A DNA stretch of 64,000 bases, taken from the NCBI RefSeq assembly GCF_947489255.1, contig NZ_CANLCY010000005.1, positions 372,001 through 436,000 of the forward strand. Reading direction: 5' to 3'. A program made the position numbers and the translations under genes. Source of the DNA: an uncultured Microbacterium sp. (lineage in GTDB: Bacteria > Actinomycetota > Actinomycetes > Actinomycetales > Microbacteriaceae). The stretch's first letter is position 1. Every line of letters begins with the position of its first letter. Below, one piece after another: positions 39,431 to 47,613 of the stretch. Below the pieces are notes generated by a model. The model was given only the letters and a program-made list of their open reading frames with translations. It ran no database searches and was not told the origin of the DNA.

Positions 39431-40209
39431 CAGGCGTCCCCTCTCGAGACGGATGCGAAGAACGAGCGCAACTGCGAGGCGACGGCCTCGGGCTGCTCGG
39501 CGGGGGGCAGGTGACCGGCGTCGTCGATGCGCACGACGCGCCCGTCCGCGACCCCCTCGGCGATCTCGACGGCCTTGGCCTCGGGCGCCACCTGGTCGAA
39601 CTCCCCCCACGCGGCGAGCACGGGCACCGAGACCTCCCCGAGCCGGGAGCGCACGTCGTACGCGGCGAGCGCCTCGCAGCAGCGCGCGTAGCTGTCGTCG
39701 TCGGCGTCCTGCAGCACGTGCAGCAGCCGCCCGCTGATCTCGGGGCGGCGCGCCATCGAGTCGGGCGCGAACCACCGCTGGGCCGAGCCGACGATGAGGC
39801 TCGACGTGCTCTGCGCGCGCGCCTGGGCGGCACGCTCGGCCCACGACGCGGGATCGCCGAGGACGGCTCCGGATGCCACGATGGCGGCGCCCCGCAGCCG
39901 GGAACCGTGCCGCAGGGCGAGCTCGAGTCCCGTCGCCCCGCCGAGCGACACCCCCGCGTACAGGAACGTCTCGTCGGGCACGGCCGCGGCCACGGCATCC
40001 GCCAGATCGGCGACCGTGAGCGCCTCGCGCGCGACGGGACCGGCACCGTGGCCGGGAAGATCCCACGCGGCGACCCGGTAGTCGTCCGCGAGGAGCGGCA
40101 CGACGTCGTCCCACAGGATCGTCGAGGTCCCCAGCGACGGCCCGAGCACGACGAGAGGGGCGCCCTCCGGTCCGACGGGGACTGTGAGGGCGATGAGGGC
40201 GTTCGTCAT
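39430..40209 (-). CDS. pcaD: 3-oxoadipate enol-lactonase
   Basis: 259 aa alpha/beta hydrolase. The nucleophile elbow is AGVSLGGATG (Ser in GVSLG), the oxyanion region LGPSLGTSTILWD, the acid in WGEFDQVAP and the His in DDAGHLPPAEQP. The lid carries QRWFAP. It hydrolyses beta-ketoadipate enol-lactone to beta-ketoadipate. Its start at 40209 overlaps the pcaB stop by 4 bp and its stop shares a base with the pcaC start, so the three proteins are made in a coupled way. Confidence 0.92.
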   Translation of the reverse strand: MTNALIALTVPVGPEGAPLVVLGPSLGTSTILWDDVVPLLADDYRVAAWDLPGHGAGPVAREALTVADLADAVAAAVPDETFLYAGVSLGGATGLELALRHGSRLRGAAIVASGAVLGDPASWAERAAQARAQSTSSLIVGSAQRWFAPDSMARRPEISGRLLHVLQDADDDSYARCCEALAAYDVRSRLGEVSVPVLAAWGEFDQVAPEAKAVEIAEGVADGRVVRIDDAGHLPPAEQPEAVASQLRSFFASVSRGDA

Positions 40210-41585
40210 GCGGTGCCTCCGAGGTGCTCGCGGGCGGTGCCGCCTCCCGGGTGGTGCGTGCCGCGCGCGAGGCGGGGGGCGAGGCCGAGGTAGGCGGCGG
40301 GGTCGACGAGCGCGGCGATGTCGATACCGGTGCCCTGCAGTTCGGGGATCGCCCGCAGCCGCGGCGCGAGGTCGTCGTCGCCCGCCAGCAGGGCCGCGAA
40401 CCGTTCCGCGCCGATGAGCGGGACGAGCACGCCGCGCAGCCTCTCGCTCACGATGCGCCCGCCCGTCCGCCCGGCGTTGCTCGCCGCGGCGTCGACGTCG
40501 ACCCGCAGGTGCGCGAGCAGCGACGAGCCGTGCGCCGCCGCCCCGACCGCGAGGCGCAGCAGCTCGCGCAGGGTCGGCCACTCGGCGTGCCACGCGCCGT
40601 CGGGGCGCTCGTCGACGGCGAGGGCGGATGCCACGTGCAACGTCGCCGCGAGGTGGGGCGCGCGCAGCGCGGCGGAACGGATGAGCACCGCCTCGGCCGG
40701 GTTCTGCTTCTGCGGCATCGCCGACGACCCGCCGCCGACGCCCTCGGAGACCTCGCCGATCTCGGTGCGGCCGAGGGTCGCGATGTCGGCGGCGACCTTG
40801 CCGAGCGCGTCGATCGCCTGCACGAGGGCGTCGCCGATCTCGGTGACGGGCCAGCGGGAGGTGTGCCACGGGGCCTCGGGGGCATCGAGCTCCAGAGCGC
40901 GGGCGAGGGCCGCGGGCAGGGCGTTCGCGGCATCCTGGGATCCGGTGATCTCGACGAACGAGGCGAGCGTTCCGCCCGCCCCGGCGAGCTGAGCGGGGAA
41001 GGTCAGCTCCCCCAGGCTCTGCGCGGCGCGCTCCAGCCCACGGGCCCAGGTCGCGGCGCGGGCGCCGATCGTGGTGGGCACGGCGTGCTGGGTCAGGGTG
41101 CGCGCGGCGGCGACGTCGTCGGCGTGACGCTCGGCGAGCTGCCGGGCCCAGACGGCGGCGTTCGCGGTCGAGCGGCGCGTCTGCTCGACGGCCCGGCGCG
41201 CGACGACCATGAGGGCGGTGTCGAGGATGTCCTGGCTCGTCGCGCCGCGGTGGATCCACGCGCGGTGCTCCTCCGGAACCTGCGCCTTCAGCATCCCCAC
41301 GAGCGGGATCACGGGGTTGCCCCCCGCCACGCCCTCGCGCACGAGTCGGTCGACGTCGACGCCCCGCTCGGGGGATCCGTACTTCTCGTCGATCCCGAAG
41401 ACGTGGTCGATCTCGACCCGCGCCTCGCGCGGGGCCGCCCCCACCTCGACGTACGCCGCGACCAGGGCGCGCTCGACGCGGATCATCGTCGACAGCACGA
41501 CCCCGTCCGACAGCAGCGCGTCGTGCCCGACGCTCACCGGCGCGAGCAGACCGACGTCGATCGGGGGGAGGGCGTCAGAAGGCAA
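40206..41585 (-). CDS. pcaB: 3-carboxy-cis,cis-muconate cycloisomerase
   Basis: 459 aa of the fumarase/aspartase superfamily. The signature GGSSAMPQKQNPAEAVLIRS is intact, with WIHRGATSQDILDTA and TLTQHAVPTTIGARA, the other two conserved regions. The actinobacterial N-terminus (DVGLLAPV) is reached only from a TTG at 41585, which overlaps the pcaG stop by 11 bp; the next GTG would cut into this conserved start. It turns 3-carboxymuconate into 4-carboxymuconolactone. C-terminal residues after about 440 are polar and variable. Confidence 0.9.
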   Translation of the reverse strand: MPSDALPPIDVGLLAPVSVGHDALLSDGVVLSTMIRVERALVAAYVEVGAAPREARVEIDHVFGIDEKYGSPERGVDVDRLVREGVAGGNPVIPLVGMLKAQVPEEHRAWIHRGATSQDILDTALMVVARRAVEQTRRSTANAAVWARQLAERHADDVAAARTLTQHAVPTTIGARAATWARGLERAAQSLGELTFPAQLAGAGGTLASFVEITGSQDAANALPAALARALELDAPEAPWHTSRWPVTEIGDALVQAIDALGKVAADIATLGRTEIGEVSEGVGGGSSAMPQKQNPAEAVLIRSAALRAPHLAATLHVASALAVDERPDGAWHAEWPTLRELLRLAVGAAAHGSSLLAHLRVDVDAAASNAGRTGGRIVSERLRGVLVPLIGAERFAALLAGDDDLAPRLRAIPELQGTGIDIAALVDPAAYLGLAPRLARGTHHPGGGTAREHLGGTA

Positions 41586-42132
41586 GGAAGACCGTCTCGT
41601 TCTCGCCCTGCAACCGGATGTCGTGCGACAGGTACCCGTCGGGCGTCCGGGTCGCGACGAGGCTAGCGCGCTCCGCCTCGTCGAGCGACGACAGCAGCGG
41701 ATCCGCGGCGAGCGCGTCAGCGTCCCCCGGCACGTAGATACGCGTGTGCAGCTTGTCGGGGAGGCCGCGCGCGAACACGATCGCGGCGAAGAAGCCGGGG
41801 CGACCGTGGATGCCGCCGGGCTCGCGCGTCCAGAACTCGTAATGCCCCTCGTCGTCGGTGAAGGCGCGGCCGAAGCCGGTGAAGGTGTGCCCGTCGCGAC
41901 GGAACGCCCCGCGCGCGCGGGGCACCGAGCCGTCGGCATCCGCCCCGAAGATCTCCACCAGCGCGTCGGGGATGGGCGCGCCGGCGCCGTCGAAGACGGT
42001 GCCCGAGAGCACGATCGCCCCGGGCGAGTGGGGGAAGGCGACCTCGTGCTGGCGCGGGTACTCCAGGCCGTACGCGAAGAACGGCCCGACCGTCTGCCCG
42101 GGGGTGGCGCGGTGGCTCTTGGCGGGGGTCAT
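41575..42132 (-). CDS. pcaG: Protocatechuate 3,4-dioxygenase alpha subunit
   Basis: 185 aa. TPGQTVGPFFAYGL at the N-terminus, DALVEIFGADADG, FTGFGRAFTDDEGHYEFWT and LHTRIYVPGD are the expected PcaG blocks. The alpha subunit lacks the iron ligands but forms part of the active-site cavity of the (alpha-beta-Fe) enzyme. It overlaps pcaH by 4 bp. Size and order pcaH-pcaG are canonical. Confidence 0.94.
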   Translation of the reverse strand: MTPAKSHRATPGQTVGPFFAYGLEYPRQHEVAFPHSPGAIVLSGTVFDGAGAPIPDALVEIFGADADGSVPRARGAFRRDGHTFTGFGRAFTDDEGHYEFWTREPGGIHGRPGFFAAIVFARGLPDKLHTRIYVPGDADALAADPLLSSLDEAERASLVATRTPDGYLSHDIRLQGENETVFLAF

Positions 42133-42941
42133 GCCTCGTCCTCCGGCTCGAAGTAGGTGGCATCCGGCCCGTCGACCACGATGTCGAAGCGGTACCCCGT
42201 GGCCCACTCGGGCGAGGTGAGGTCGTGGTCGTAGACGCCGACGAGGGCGTCGCGGTCTCTCTGCCGGGGGATGCTGTTGTAGATCGGGTCGAGCGCGAAC
42301 AGCGGGTCGCCGGGGAAGTACATCTGCGTCACGAGGCGCTGCGTGAACGAGGACCCGAATACCGAGAAGTGGATGTGGGCGGGGCGCCAGGCGTTGCGGT
42401 GGTTCTTCCAGGGGTAGGGGCCGGGCTTGATCGTGGTGAAGCGGTACTCGCCGTTCTCGTTCGTGATCGCCCGGCCGGCGCCGGTGAAGTTCGGGTCGAG
42501 CGGGGCGGGGTGCTGGTCGCGCTGATGGATGTAGCGGCCCGCGGCGTTCGCCTGCCAGATCTCGATGAGCTGGTTCGCCACCGGGCGCCCCCACGAATCC
42601 AGCAGCCGCCCCTGCACGCTCATGCGCTCGCCCAGCGGCTCCCCGGCGTGCTGCAGCGTGAGGTCGGACTCGATCGCGGCGACGTCGCGCTGCCCGAACG
42701 CCGGTGAGAACAGCTCGATCGTCTCGGGGTCGACGAGCTTCGGGTTCTTGGTCGGGTGGCGCAGCACGCTCGATCGGTACGCCGGGAAGTCATGGGCCGT
42801 GGCCGCGACGTGCTCGCCGGCGGCCTCGGCTCGGGAGAGCTCGTCGTGGCGGGCGCGGATCTCGCGGACGATCTCGTCCTGCGTGGCCTGATCCGGAGCC
42901 GCGAGCAGCGACTCGGGGGCTGCGGCGGGGGCGTTCGTCAT
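42129..42941 (-). CDS. pcaH: Protocatechuate 3,4-dioxygenase beta subunit
   Basis: 270 aa from the ATG at 42941 (GAAGGAG just upstream; an upstream in-frame start lacks a ribosome site). Fe(III) ligands are visible: Tyr in AAGRYIHQRDQH, Tyr in KPGPYPWKNH, and the two His of RPAHIHFSVFG. It cleaves protocatechuate between the two hydroxyls to 3-carboxymuconate. It is the first gene of pcaHGBDC, divergent from the IclR gene, with a putative IclR operator about 55 bp upstream. Confidence 0.95.
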   Translation of the reverse strand: MTNAPAAAPESLLAAPDQATQDEIVREIRARHDELSRAEAAGEHVAATAHDFPAYRSSVLRHPTKNPKLVDPETIELFSPAFGQRDVAAIESDLTLQHAGEPLGERMSVQGRLLDSWGRPVANQLIEIWQANAAGRYIHQRDQHPAPLDPNFTGAGRAITNENGEYRFTTIKPGPYPWKNHRNAWRPAHIHFSVFGSSFTQRLVTQMYFPGDPLFALDPIYNSIPRQRDRDALVGVYDHDLTSPEWATGYRFDIVVDGPDATYFEPEDEA

Positions 42942-42996
42942 GGGGTCTCCTTCGACGTCTCCATCGTCGGGCAGCGACGCCACGCGCGCCAGAACG

Positions 42997-43014
42997 TTCC
43001 CGCTGAATGGGAGT
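42997..43014. promoter_or_regulatory. Putative IclR operator 1 (TTCCCGCTGAATGGGAGT)
   Basis: Imperfect dyad TCCC...GGGA in the pcaH-IclR intergenic region. A near copy (14 of 18 or better, core CCCG-nTGAATGGGAG) lies upstream of pobA at 43875. It overlaps an upstream ATG (43007) of the regulator frame, making the ATG at 43016 the safer start. Confidence 0.6.
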
Positions 43015-43015
43015 C

Positions 43016-43783
43016 ATGGCATCCTGGGGTGTGGCCAACTCCCCCTCGGGCGACTCGGTGACCGACCGCCTGGTGCGCATCCTCGAGACCTTCACCCCCA
43101 CGCGCACCGCGCAGACCACGGCCGACATCGGCCGCCGGGCCGGGCTGCCGAGCTCATCCGCGCATCGGATCGTCAACGAGCTGGTGGATGCCGGACTCCT
43201 CGAGCGCGACGAGGAGCGGCGCGTGCGCGTGGGCATGCGGTTGTGGGAGCTGGCGACGCGGTCATCGCACGCCCTGCGCCTGCGCCAGGCGGCCCTGCCG
43301 TACATGGAGCGCGTGCAGCAGCGCGTGCGCGAGCACACGCAGCTGGCGATCCTGGAGCACGACGAGGCGCTCTTCCTGGAGAGGCTCAGCGCCCCCGACT
43401 CGGGCGCGAACATCACGCGGGTCGCGGGACGCCTCCCTCTGCATGCCTCCTCGTCGGGGCTCGTGCTGCTCGCCTTCGCGCCGCACGACCTGCAGGAGCG
43501 CGTGCTCGCCGGCCCCCTCCGCGCCGTGACGCCCTCGACGATTGTGGATCCCGTCGCCCTGCGTCGCACCCTCGCCGAGATCCGCACCCTGGGCCGGGTG
43601 ATCGCCCCCGGCTACGTCGACGAGGTGTCCACGGGTGTCGCCGTGCCCGTGCGCGACGAGACCGGCGCGGTCATCGCGGCGCTGTCGGCGGTGCTCCCGC
43701 GCGACGCCGAGACGCAGTTCGCGCTCGTCGAGCTCCACCGCGCCGCCCGCGACACCGAACGCGCCCTCGGCTTCCGCCGCTGA
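43016..43783 (+). CDS. IclR-family regulator of the pca/pob genes
   Basis: 255 aa from the ATG at 43016; 43007 and a GTG at 43031 are alternatives. The N-terminal winged HTH (VRILETFTPTRTAQTTADIGRRAGLPSSSAHRIVNELVDAGLL) is followed by the IclR effector domain with PLHASSSGLVLLAF and GYVDEVSTGVAVPVRDETG. IclR proteins (PcaR, PobR and relatives) commonly control protocatechuate and 4-hydroxybenzoate genes. Its divergent position from pcaH and the operator copies at 42997 and 43875 fit control of both pcaHGBDC and pobA. Whether it activates or represses cannot be told. Confidence 0.88.
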   Translation: MASWGVANSPSGDSVTDRLVRILETFTPTRTAQTTADIGRRAGLPSSSAHRIVNELVDAGLLERDEERRVRVGMRLWELATRSSHALRLRQAALPYMERVQQRVREHTQLAILEHDEALFLERLSAPDSGANITRVAGRLPLHASSSGLVLLAFAPHDLQERVLAGPLRAVTPSTIVDPVALRRTLAEIRTLGRVIAPGYVDEVSTGVAVPVRDETGAVIAALSAVLPRDAETQFALVELHRAARDTERALGFRR

Positions 43784-43792
43784 CTCCCCGTG

Positions 43793-43848
43793 GAGTGTCC
43801 ACGACACGCCGCAACCGGGCGGCCCGGAGCGGCGTTTCCTGGACACTC
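43793..43848. repeat. Inverted repeat between the IclR and pobA genes
   Basis: GAGTGTCCA (43793-43801) pairs with TGGACACTC (43840-43848), and ACGCCGC (43806) with GCGGCGT (43829). It is a two-step stem just after the IclR stop and may terminate that transcript; no T-run follows. Confidence 0.6.
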
Positions 43849-43874
43849 GACTCCTCGAGAACACCCGGCTTTGC

Positions 43875-43892
43875 GTCCCGATGAATGGGAGC
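43875..43892. promoter_or_regulatory. Putative IclR operator 2 (GTCCCGATGAATGGGAGC)
   Basis: Copy of the 42997 dyad, 62 bp upstream of the pobA start. The shared CCCG(n)TGAATGGGAG core in two promoters of linked function is the evidence. Confidence 0.6.
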
Positions 43893-43954
43893 GGCGGCGT
43901 GCGGTGCCCCCTGCAGCGCGCACCATCGACGCAGGCACCGTCGAAGGAGACGCC

Positions 43955-45136
43955 ATGACCCCCACCGTCCGCACCCGCGTCGCCATCGTCGGCGCCGGCC
44001 CCGCGGGGCTGCTGCTGTCGCACCTGCTCGACCAGGCGGGCATCGCCTCGATCGTCATCGACCAGCGCTCGCGCGACGAGATCGAGAGCACCATCCGCGC
44101 CGGCATCCTCGAACAGGGCACCGTCGAGCTGCTCGACGGGCTCGGCGCCCACTCCCGAGCCCGCACCGTCGGTCACCGCCACGACGGCATCGAGCTGCGC
44201 TTCGAGGGCGAGGGGCACCGCATCGACTTCGCCGAGAGCGTGGGCCGCGCGGTATGGCTCTACCCCCAGCACGAGGTGCTCAGAGACCTCGTCGCGGCGC
44301 GCCTGGCCGCGGGGCAGGACCTGCGCTTCGGCGTCACCGCCGAGGGCATCGCGGATGCCGAGACCGACAGCCCCCGCGTCCTCGCGCGCGACGCCGAGGG
44401 CCGTGCGCTCGAGATCGAGGCCGAGTTCGTCGTGGGCTCCGACGGCTCGCGCAGCGTGGCGCGCGCCACCGTGACCGGATCGAGCCAGGGCGGATACTTC
44501 CGCGAGTACCCGTTCGCATGGTTCGGCATCCTGTGCGAAGCGCCGCCGAGTGCAGACGAGCTGATCTACAGCAACTCCCCCGACGGTTTCGCCCTGGTGA
44601 GCCAGCGCTCCGCCACCGTGCAGCGGATGTACTTCCAGTGCGATCCCGATACCGACACCGCGGCGTTCACCGAGGAGCAGCTGTGGCACGAGCTGCAGAA
44701 GCGCGTGCCCGGCACGACGCTGAAGCAGGGCCCGATCTTCCAACGCGACGTCCTGCGCTTCCGCAGCTTCGTCGCCCACGAGCTGCGTCGCGGCCGTGTC
44801 GCGCTCGTCGGCGACGCGGCCCACACCGTCCCGCCGACCGGGGCGAAGGGCATGAACCTCGCGATCGCCGACGTGCGCCTTCTCGCCGAGGCCCTGCGCA
44901 GGTCGCTGCTCGAGGGCGACGAGCGCGGCCTCGACGCGTATCCCGAGACGGCGCTGCGCCGCATCTGGAAGGCCCAGCACTTCTCGTGGTGGATGACGAG
45001 CCTGCTGCACGTGGCCCCGGATGCCACCGCCTTCGACCGCCGCCGACAGGTCGGCGAGCTGCGCTCCGTGGTGGAGTCGGCGCACGGCCGCGCTTACCTC
45101 GCCGAGGCCTACACGGGCTGGCCCTTCGACGCCTGA
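43955..45136 (+). CDS. pobA: 4-hydroxybenzoate 3-monooxygenase
   Basis: 393 aa, equal to the classic PobA length. FAD motif GAGPAG, IRAGILEQGTVELLDGLG (the hydroxybenzoate hydroxylase signature), VVGSDGSRS and the GD motif ALVGDAAHTVPPTGAKGMNLAIAD are present. Substrate-side residues such as SVGRAVWLYPQ fit the family. AAGGAG precedes the ATG. It supplies protocatechuate to pcaHG. Its last 32 codons and the stop lie within the left copy of a 220-bp direct repeat, and an extra copy of those codons is found at 47394. Confidence 0.95.
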   Translation: MTPTVRTRVAIVGAGPAGLLLSHLLDQAGIASIVIDQRSRDEIESTIRAGILEQGTVELLDGLGAHSRARTVGHRHDGIELRFEGEGHRIDFAESVGRAVWLYPQHEVLRDLVAARLAAGQDLRFGVTAEGIADAETDSPRVLARDAEGRALEIEAEFVVGSDGSRSVARATVTGSSQGGYFREYPFAWFGILCEAPPSADELIYSNSPDGFALVSQRSATVQRMYFQCDPDTDTAAFTEEQLWHELQKRVPGTTLKQGPIFQRDVLRFRSFVAHELRRGRVALVGDAAHTVPPTGAKGMNLAIADVRLLAEALRRSLLEGDERGLDAYPETALRRIWKAQHFSWWMTSLLHVAPDATAFDRRRQVGELRSVVESAHGRAYLAEAYTGWPFDA

Positions 45137-45257
45137 CCCGGACAGCACCGCCGCACACGACAGCGGCGCCCGAGCCGGAGCCCGAGCGCCGCCGAGAGCC
45201 CGCGGGCTCAGTCCTTCGTGTCGCGCGACTGCGGGAACGGGCTCGGCACCACCGGCA
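45038..45257. repeat. 220-bp perfect direct repeat, left copy
   Basis: 45038-45257 is identical to 47394-47613. It spans the last 33 codons (with stop) of pobA, the intergenic stem, and the last codons of the amino acid permease. The two copies enclose the RCC1-protein region, and removing one copy plus the insert would restore a simple pobA-permease convergent junction. Confidence 0.95.
45163..45192. terminator. Hairpin after pobA (also present in the right repeat copy)
   Basis: GCGGCGC (45163-45169) pairs with GCGCCGC (45186-45192) between pobA and the permease tail. In the ancestral layout it would have ended both convergent transcripts. The second copy lies at 47519-47548. Confidence 0.5.
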
Positions 45258-45279
45258 GCGTTCCAATGCGTCCCATCAT
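45208..45279 (-). pseudogene. Permease C-terminal remnant joined to a new start (23-aa mini-ORF)
   Basis: The last 15 or so codons of the amino acid permease (VVPSPFPQSRDTKD), present in the left repeat copy, are in frame with an upstream ATG ATG GGA CGC that has a strong GGGAGG site. This gives a 23-residue peptide beginning MMGRIGTLP. It lies just downstream of the RCC1 gene on the same strand. It is most simply a remnant of the duplication, but the ribosome site suggests that it could be translated. Confidence 0.4.
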
Positions 45280-45358
45280 CGGATTTCCTCCCTTCACCCG
45301 AGCGTTCACTCGAAGAGGAAGAGAAGAACCGACATTCTGCGACGACCGCCTCGACAGC

Positions 45359-46891
45359 TCAGCCAACGGCGGTGATGAAGTACATGCGGTCGGGAATCGG
45401 GGAGTTCTGAGCGAAGTCCTTCACGCTGAGACCGGAGAGACCGCCCACGGTGACCGGCGTCAGCCGATTCGTGGTCGTGCCATCACCCAGCTGCCCGCCC
45501 GAGTTACCGCCCCACGCTTTCACCGTCCCATCGGACAACAACGCATACCCCGCAGAGCCACTCGCGGCGATCCGAGTCACCCCAGACGCCAGACCAGACA
45601 CCTGAACCGGGGTCGGCTGGTTCGTCGTGGAGTTGTTCCCCACCTGGCCGAGGTTGTTACGACCCCACGCCCACACCGACCCGTCCGAACGCAACGCATA
45701 CCCCGTGCTCGCTCCCCCAGCAAGCGCCACCACACTCGTCAGACCCGACACCGACACCGGAGTGAGCGAGTTCCCCGCAAAACCACCCCACGCCTTCACC
45801 GATCCATCCGACATCAACGCCATCGAAGAAGAAACAGCCGCCACCCCTGAACTCAACCCCGACGCCTGAACCGGTGTGTTAGCCACCAGCACCGACGAAC
45901 CATCACCGCGCTGACCGAAATTCCCGGCACCCCACGCCCACACCGACCCATCCGACAACAGGGCATAAAAGGTCGCCCATTGCGCCGCGATCTGCGTCAC
46001 AGCCTTCGGCAGACCCCGAACCTGCACCGGAGAAGATGACGCACTCACCGACGAGCCGTCACCCAGCTGCCCGTAATAGTTATCGCCCCACGTCCGCAAA
46101 GTTCCATCCGACAACAAAGCACACAAAGTCGCCTTCGACGCAGCAATCTGCGTCACACCAGACAATCCCTGAATCTGCGCCCACGTCGTCCGCGAATTCG
46201 CCGACGTCCCCAACTGCCCGAAACCATTACCCCCCACCGACCAGACCGTGCCATCCTTCAGCAACACGAAAGTGGCCTGAGAAGAACCGCCATCGGTCCC
46301 CTCACCTGCAGCAGCCACCTGCACCACCGGCGACGGGAACGCCCGCAACAACTGCGACGGCGTCGTCCGCCTCACACCCGTCCCCGGGTTATCACCACCC
46401 GCAGGACCCCCATCCCCCATCTCAGCCCACGAGTTATACCCAACCCCCAACGCATTCGCACCCAACACCACGAACGACTGCGTGACGGTCTGGGTTCCCG
46501 AGACTGCGGTGACGACGGCGGAAGATCCGGGCTTTGCCCACGGCGTCTGCAAATCGCACGTAGTCGAGAACTTCCCAGACGTGTCCGTCAGGCCGTCCAC
46601 AGCGACGAACACCGATCGCTGCGGCCCGGCTAGCGATACCGCCTCACCAGCCATCGGTACACCCAGCGGCGTCTTCACCGACACCGTCAGGGTCACCGCT
46701 CCGGCTGCGGGAAGGTTTGTGCCCCCCTCCGCCGAAACCGACACCACTCGCTGGTCGGACGTCGCGGCAAAGGCGGGCGTCGCCGAGGCCACCACCACCG
46801 CGGGTACGCCCCATGCCGTAGCTGCCACCACGGTGCGACGCGACGGCCCGTCCGTCGCAGACTCACCAAGTGCCAACGTCTTCTCAGCCAT
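45359..46891 (-). CDS. Exported RCC1-repeat (beta-propeller) protein
   Basis: 510 aa from the ATG at 46891 (GAGGAG upstream). The N-terminus SRRTVVAATAWGVPAVVVASATPAFA is a twin-arginine-like signal peptide ending in AFA. An Ig-like domain (residues about 30-140: VSVSAEGGTNLPAAGAVTLTV) precedes seven or so RCC1 repeats of about 50 residues, each with a phrase like YALLSDGTVKAWGGN and GQLGDGT. RCC1 propellers bind proteins or surfaces; here it should be secreted or cell-wall associated. Base composition is visibly less GC-rich, with many A-ending codons and CAAC/ACAAC runs unlike the neighbours. It is enclosed by 220-bp direct repeats, so it is probably recently acquired. Confidence 0.85.
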   Translation of the reverse strand: MAEKTLALGESATDGPSRRTVVAATAWGVPAVVVASATPAFAATSDQRVVSVSAEGGTNLPAAGAVTLTVSVKTPLGVPMAGEAVSLAGPQRSVFVAVDGLTDTSGKFSTTCDLQTPWAKPGSSAVVTAVSGTQTVTQSFVVLGANALGVGYNSWAEMGDGGPAGGDNPGTGVRRTTPSQLLRAFPSPVVQVAAAGEGTDGGSSQATFVLLKDGTVWSVGGNGFGQLGTSANSRTTWAQIQGLSGVTQIAASKATLCALLSDGTLRTWGDNYYGQLGDGSSVSASSSPVQVRGLPKAVTQIAAQWATFYALLSDGSVWAWGAGNFGQRGDGSSVLVANTPVQASGLSSGVAAVSSSMALMSDGSVKAWGGFAGNSLTPVSVSGLTSVVALAGGASTGYALRSDGSVWAWGRNNLGQVGNNSTTNQPTPVQVSGLASGVTRIAASGSAGYALLSDGTVKAWGGNSGGQLGDGTTTNRLTPVTVGGLSGLSVKDFAQNSPIPDRMYFITAVG

Positions 46892-47393
46892 GCTCTTCTC
46901 CTCATCCGTCACGGAATCGCGGGGCCACCGCCCACACGCTGCTGACTCCTTTCTTCCATCCGATCGGATCCCCTACCCCGGCACGCTCGCGAACATGCGC
47001 TTCGCGGATGCAGAGTTCACCCGCGGTACAGCCCGGCGGATGACGGATGTCGCTTACCTTCACGGCCGCCTCCGGGCTATCCGGCGCAGGGCTCGCGCCT
47101 GGCTGGATCGTTCCGACCGAGTGCACATGCAGGGTGAAGACCGATCCGCCAGCAAGTGATGACTGATGGAATGCCCCACGGGTAGCGGGCGACGGGCCCG
47201 TGGACAGCGCCGGACGGCGCCGTGGAGTTCATCTACTGAGCACCGGCGATCTGGACTCCACATGAGCCACCCACGATCACGACGAGATCAACTCAGCTGG
47301 CCAGGGCCCGCCGTGACGAAACGGGGGAGGCGACCTCGCCGCGGCCACCGCGAGTGCCGAGGGCCGGGCCGTCAAGCGTCGAGAGCTCAGCCT
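46892..47393. other. Gene-free stretch of the insertion
   Basis: About 500 bp upstream of the RCC1 gene. No open frame here has recognisable similarity or a convincing ribosome site. It should hold the RCC1 promoter. A weak stem (GTGGAGT ... ACTCCAC, near 47221-47264) is the only structure noted. Composition is mixed, and the last 40 bp before the right repeat are GC-rich. Confidence 0.5.
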
Positions 47394-47492
47394 CGCCGCC
47401 GACAGGTCGGCGAGCTGCGCTCCGTGGTGGAGTCGGCGCACGGCCGCGCTTACCTCGCCGAGGCCTACACGGGCTGGCCCTTCGACGCCTGA
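47394..47492 (+). pseudogene. pobA 3' fragment (32 codons plus stop)
   Basis: Exact copy of codons 362-393 and the stop of pobA, without any 5' part. It has no start of its own and is the left section of the right 220-bp repeat. Confidence 0.9.
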
Positions 47493-47613
47493 CCCGGACA
47501 GCACCGCCGCACACGACAGCGGCGCCCGAGCCGGAGCCCGAGCGCCGCCGAGAGCCCGCGGGCTCAGTCCTTCGTGTCGCGCGACTGCGGGAACGGGCTC
47601 GGCACCACCGGCA
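47394..47613. repeat. 220-bp perfect direct repeat, right copy
   Basis: Identical to 45038-45257. Here the permease end is continuous with the full permease gene, whereas the pobA end is only a fragment; in the left copy the reverse holds. After one mismatch the next six bases also agree, then the copies diverge. Confidence 0.95.

Noticed and set aside
46892..47160. Small open frames upstream of the RCC1 gene (for example a 74-aa minus frame)
   Set aside because: No ribosome site, no recognisable similarity and atypical composition; treated as non-coding.
47166..47492. A 108-aa protein containing the PobA C-terminus
   Set aside because: The front part has no similarity or ribosome site; only 32 codons of duplicated pobA are real homology.
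45038..47613. Composite transposon or IS as the source of the 220-bp repeats
   Set aside because: No transposase, no terminal inverted repeats were seen, and the repeats are host gene ends, so a crossover event is more likely.
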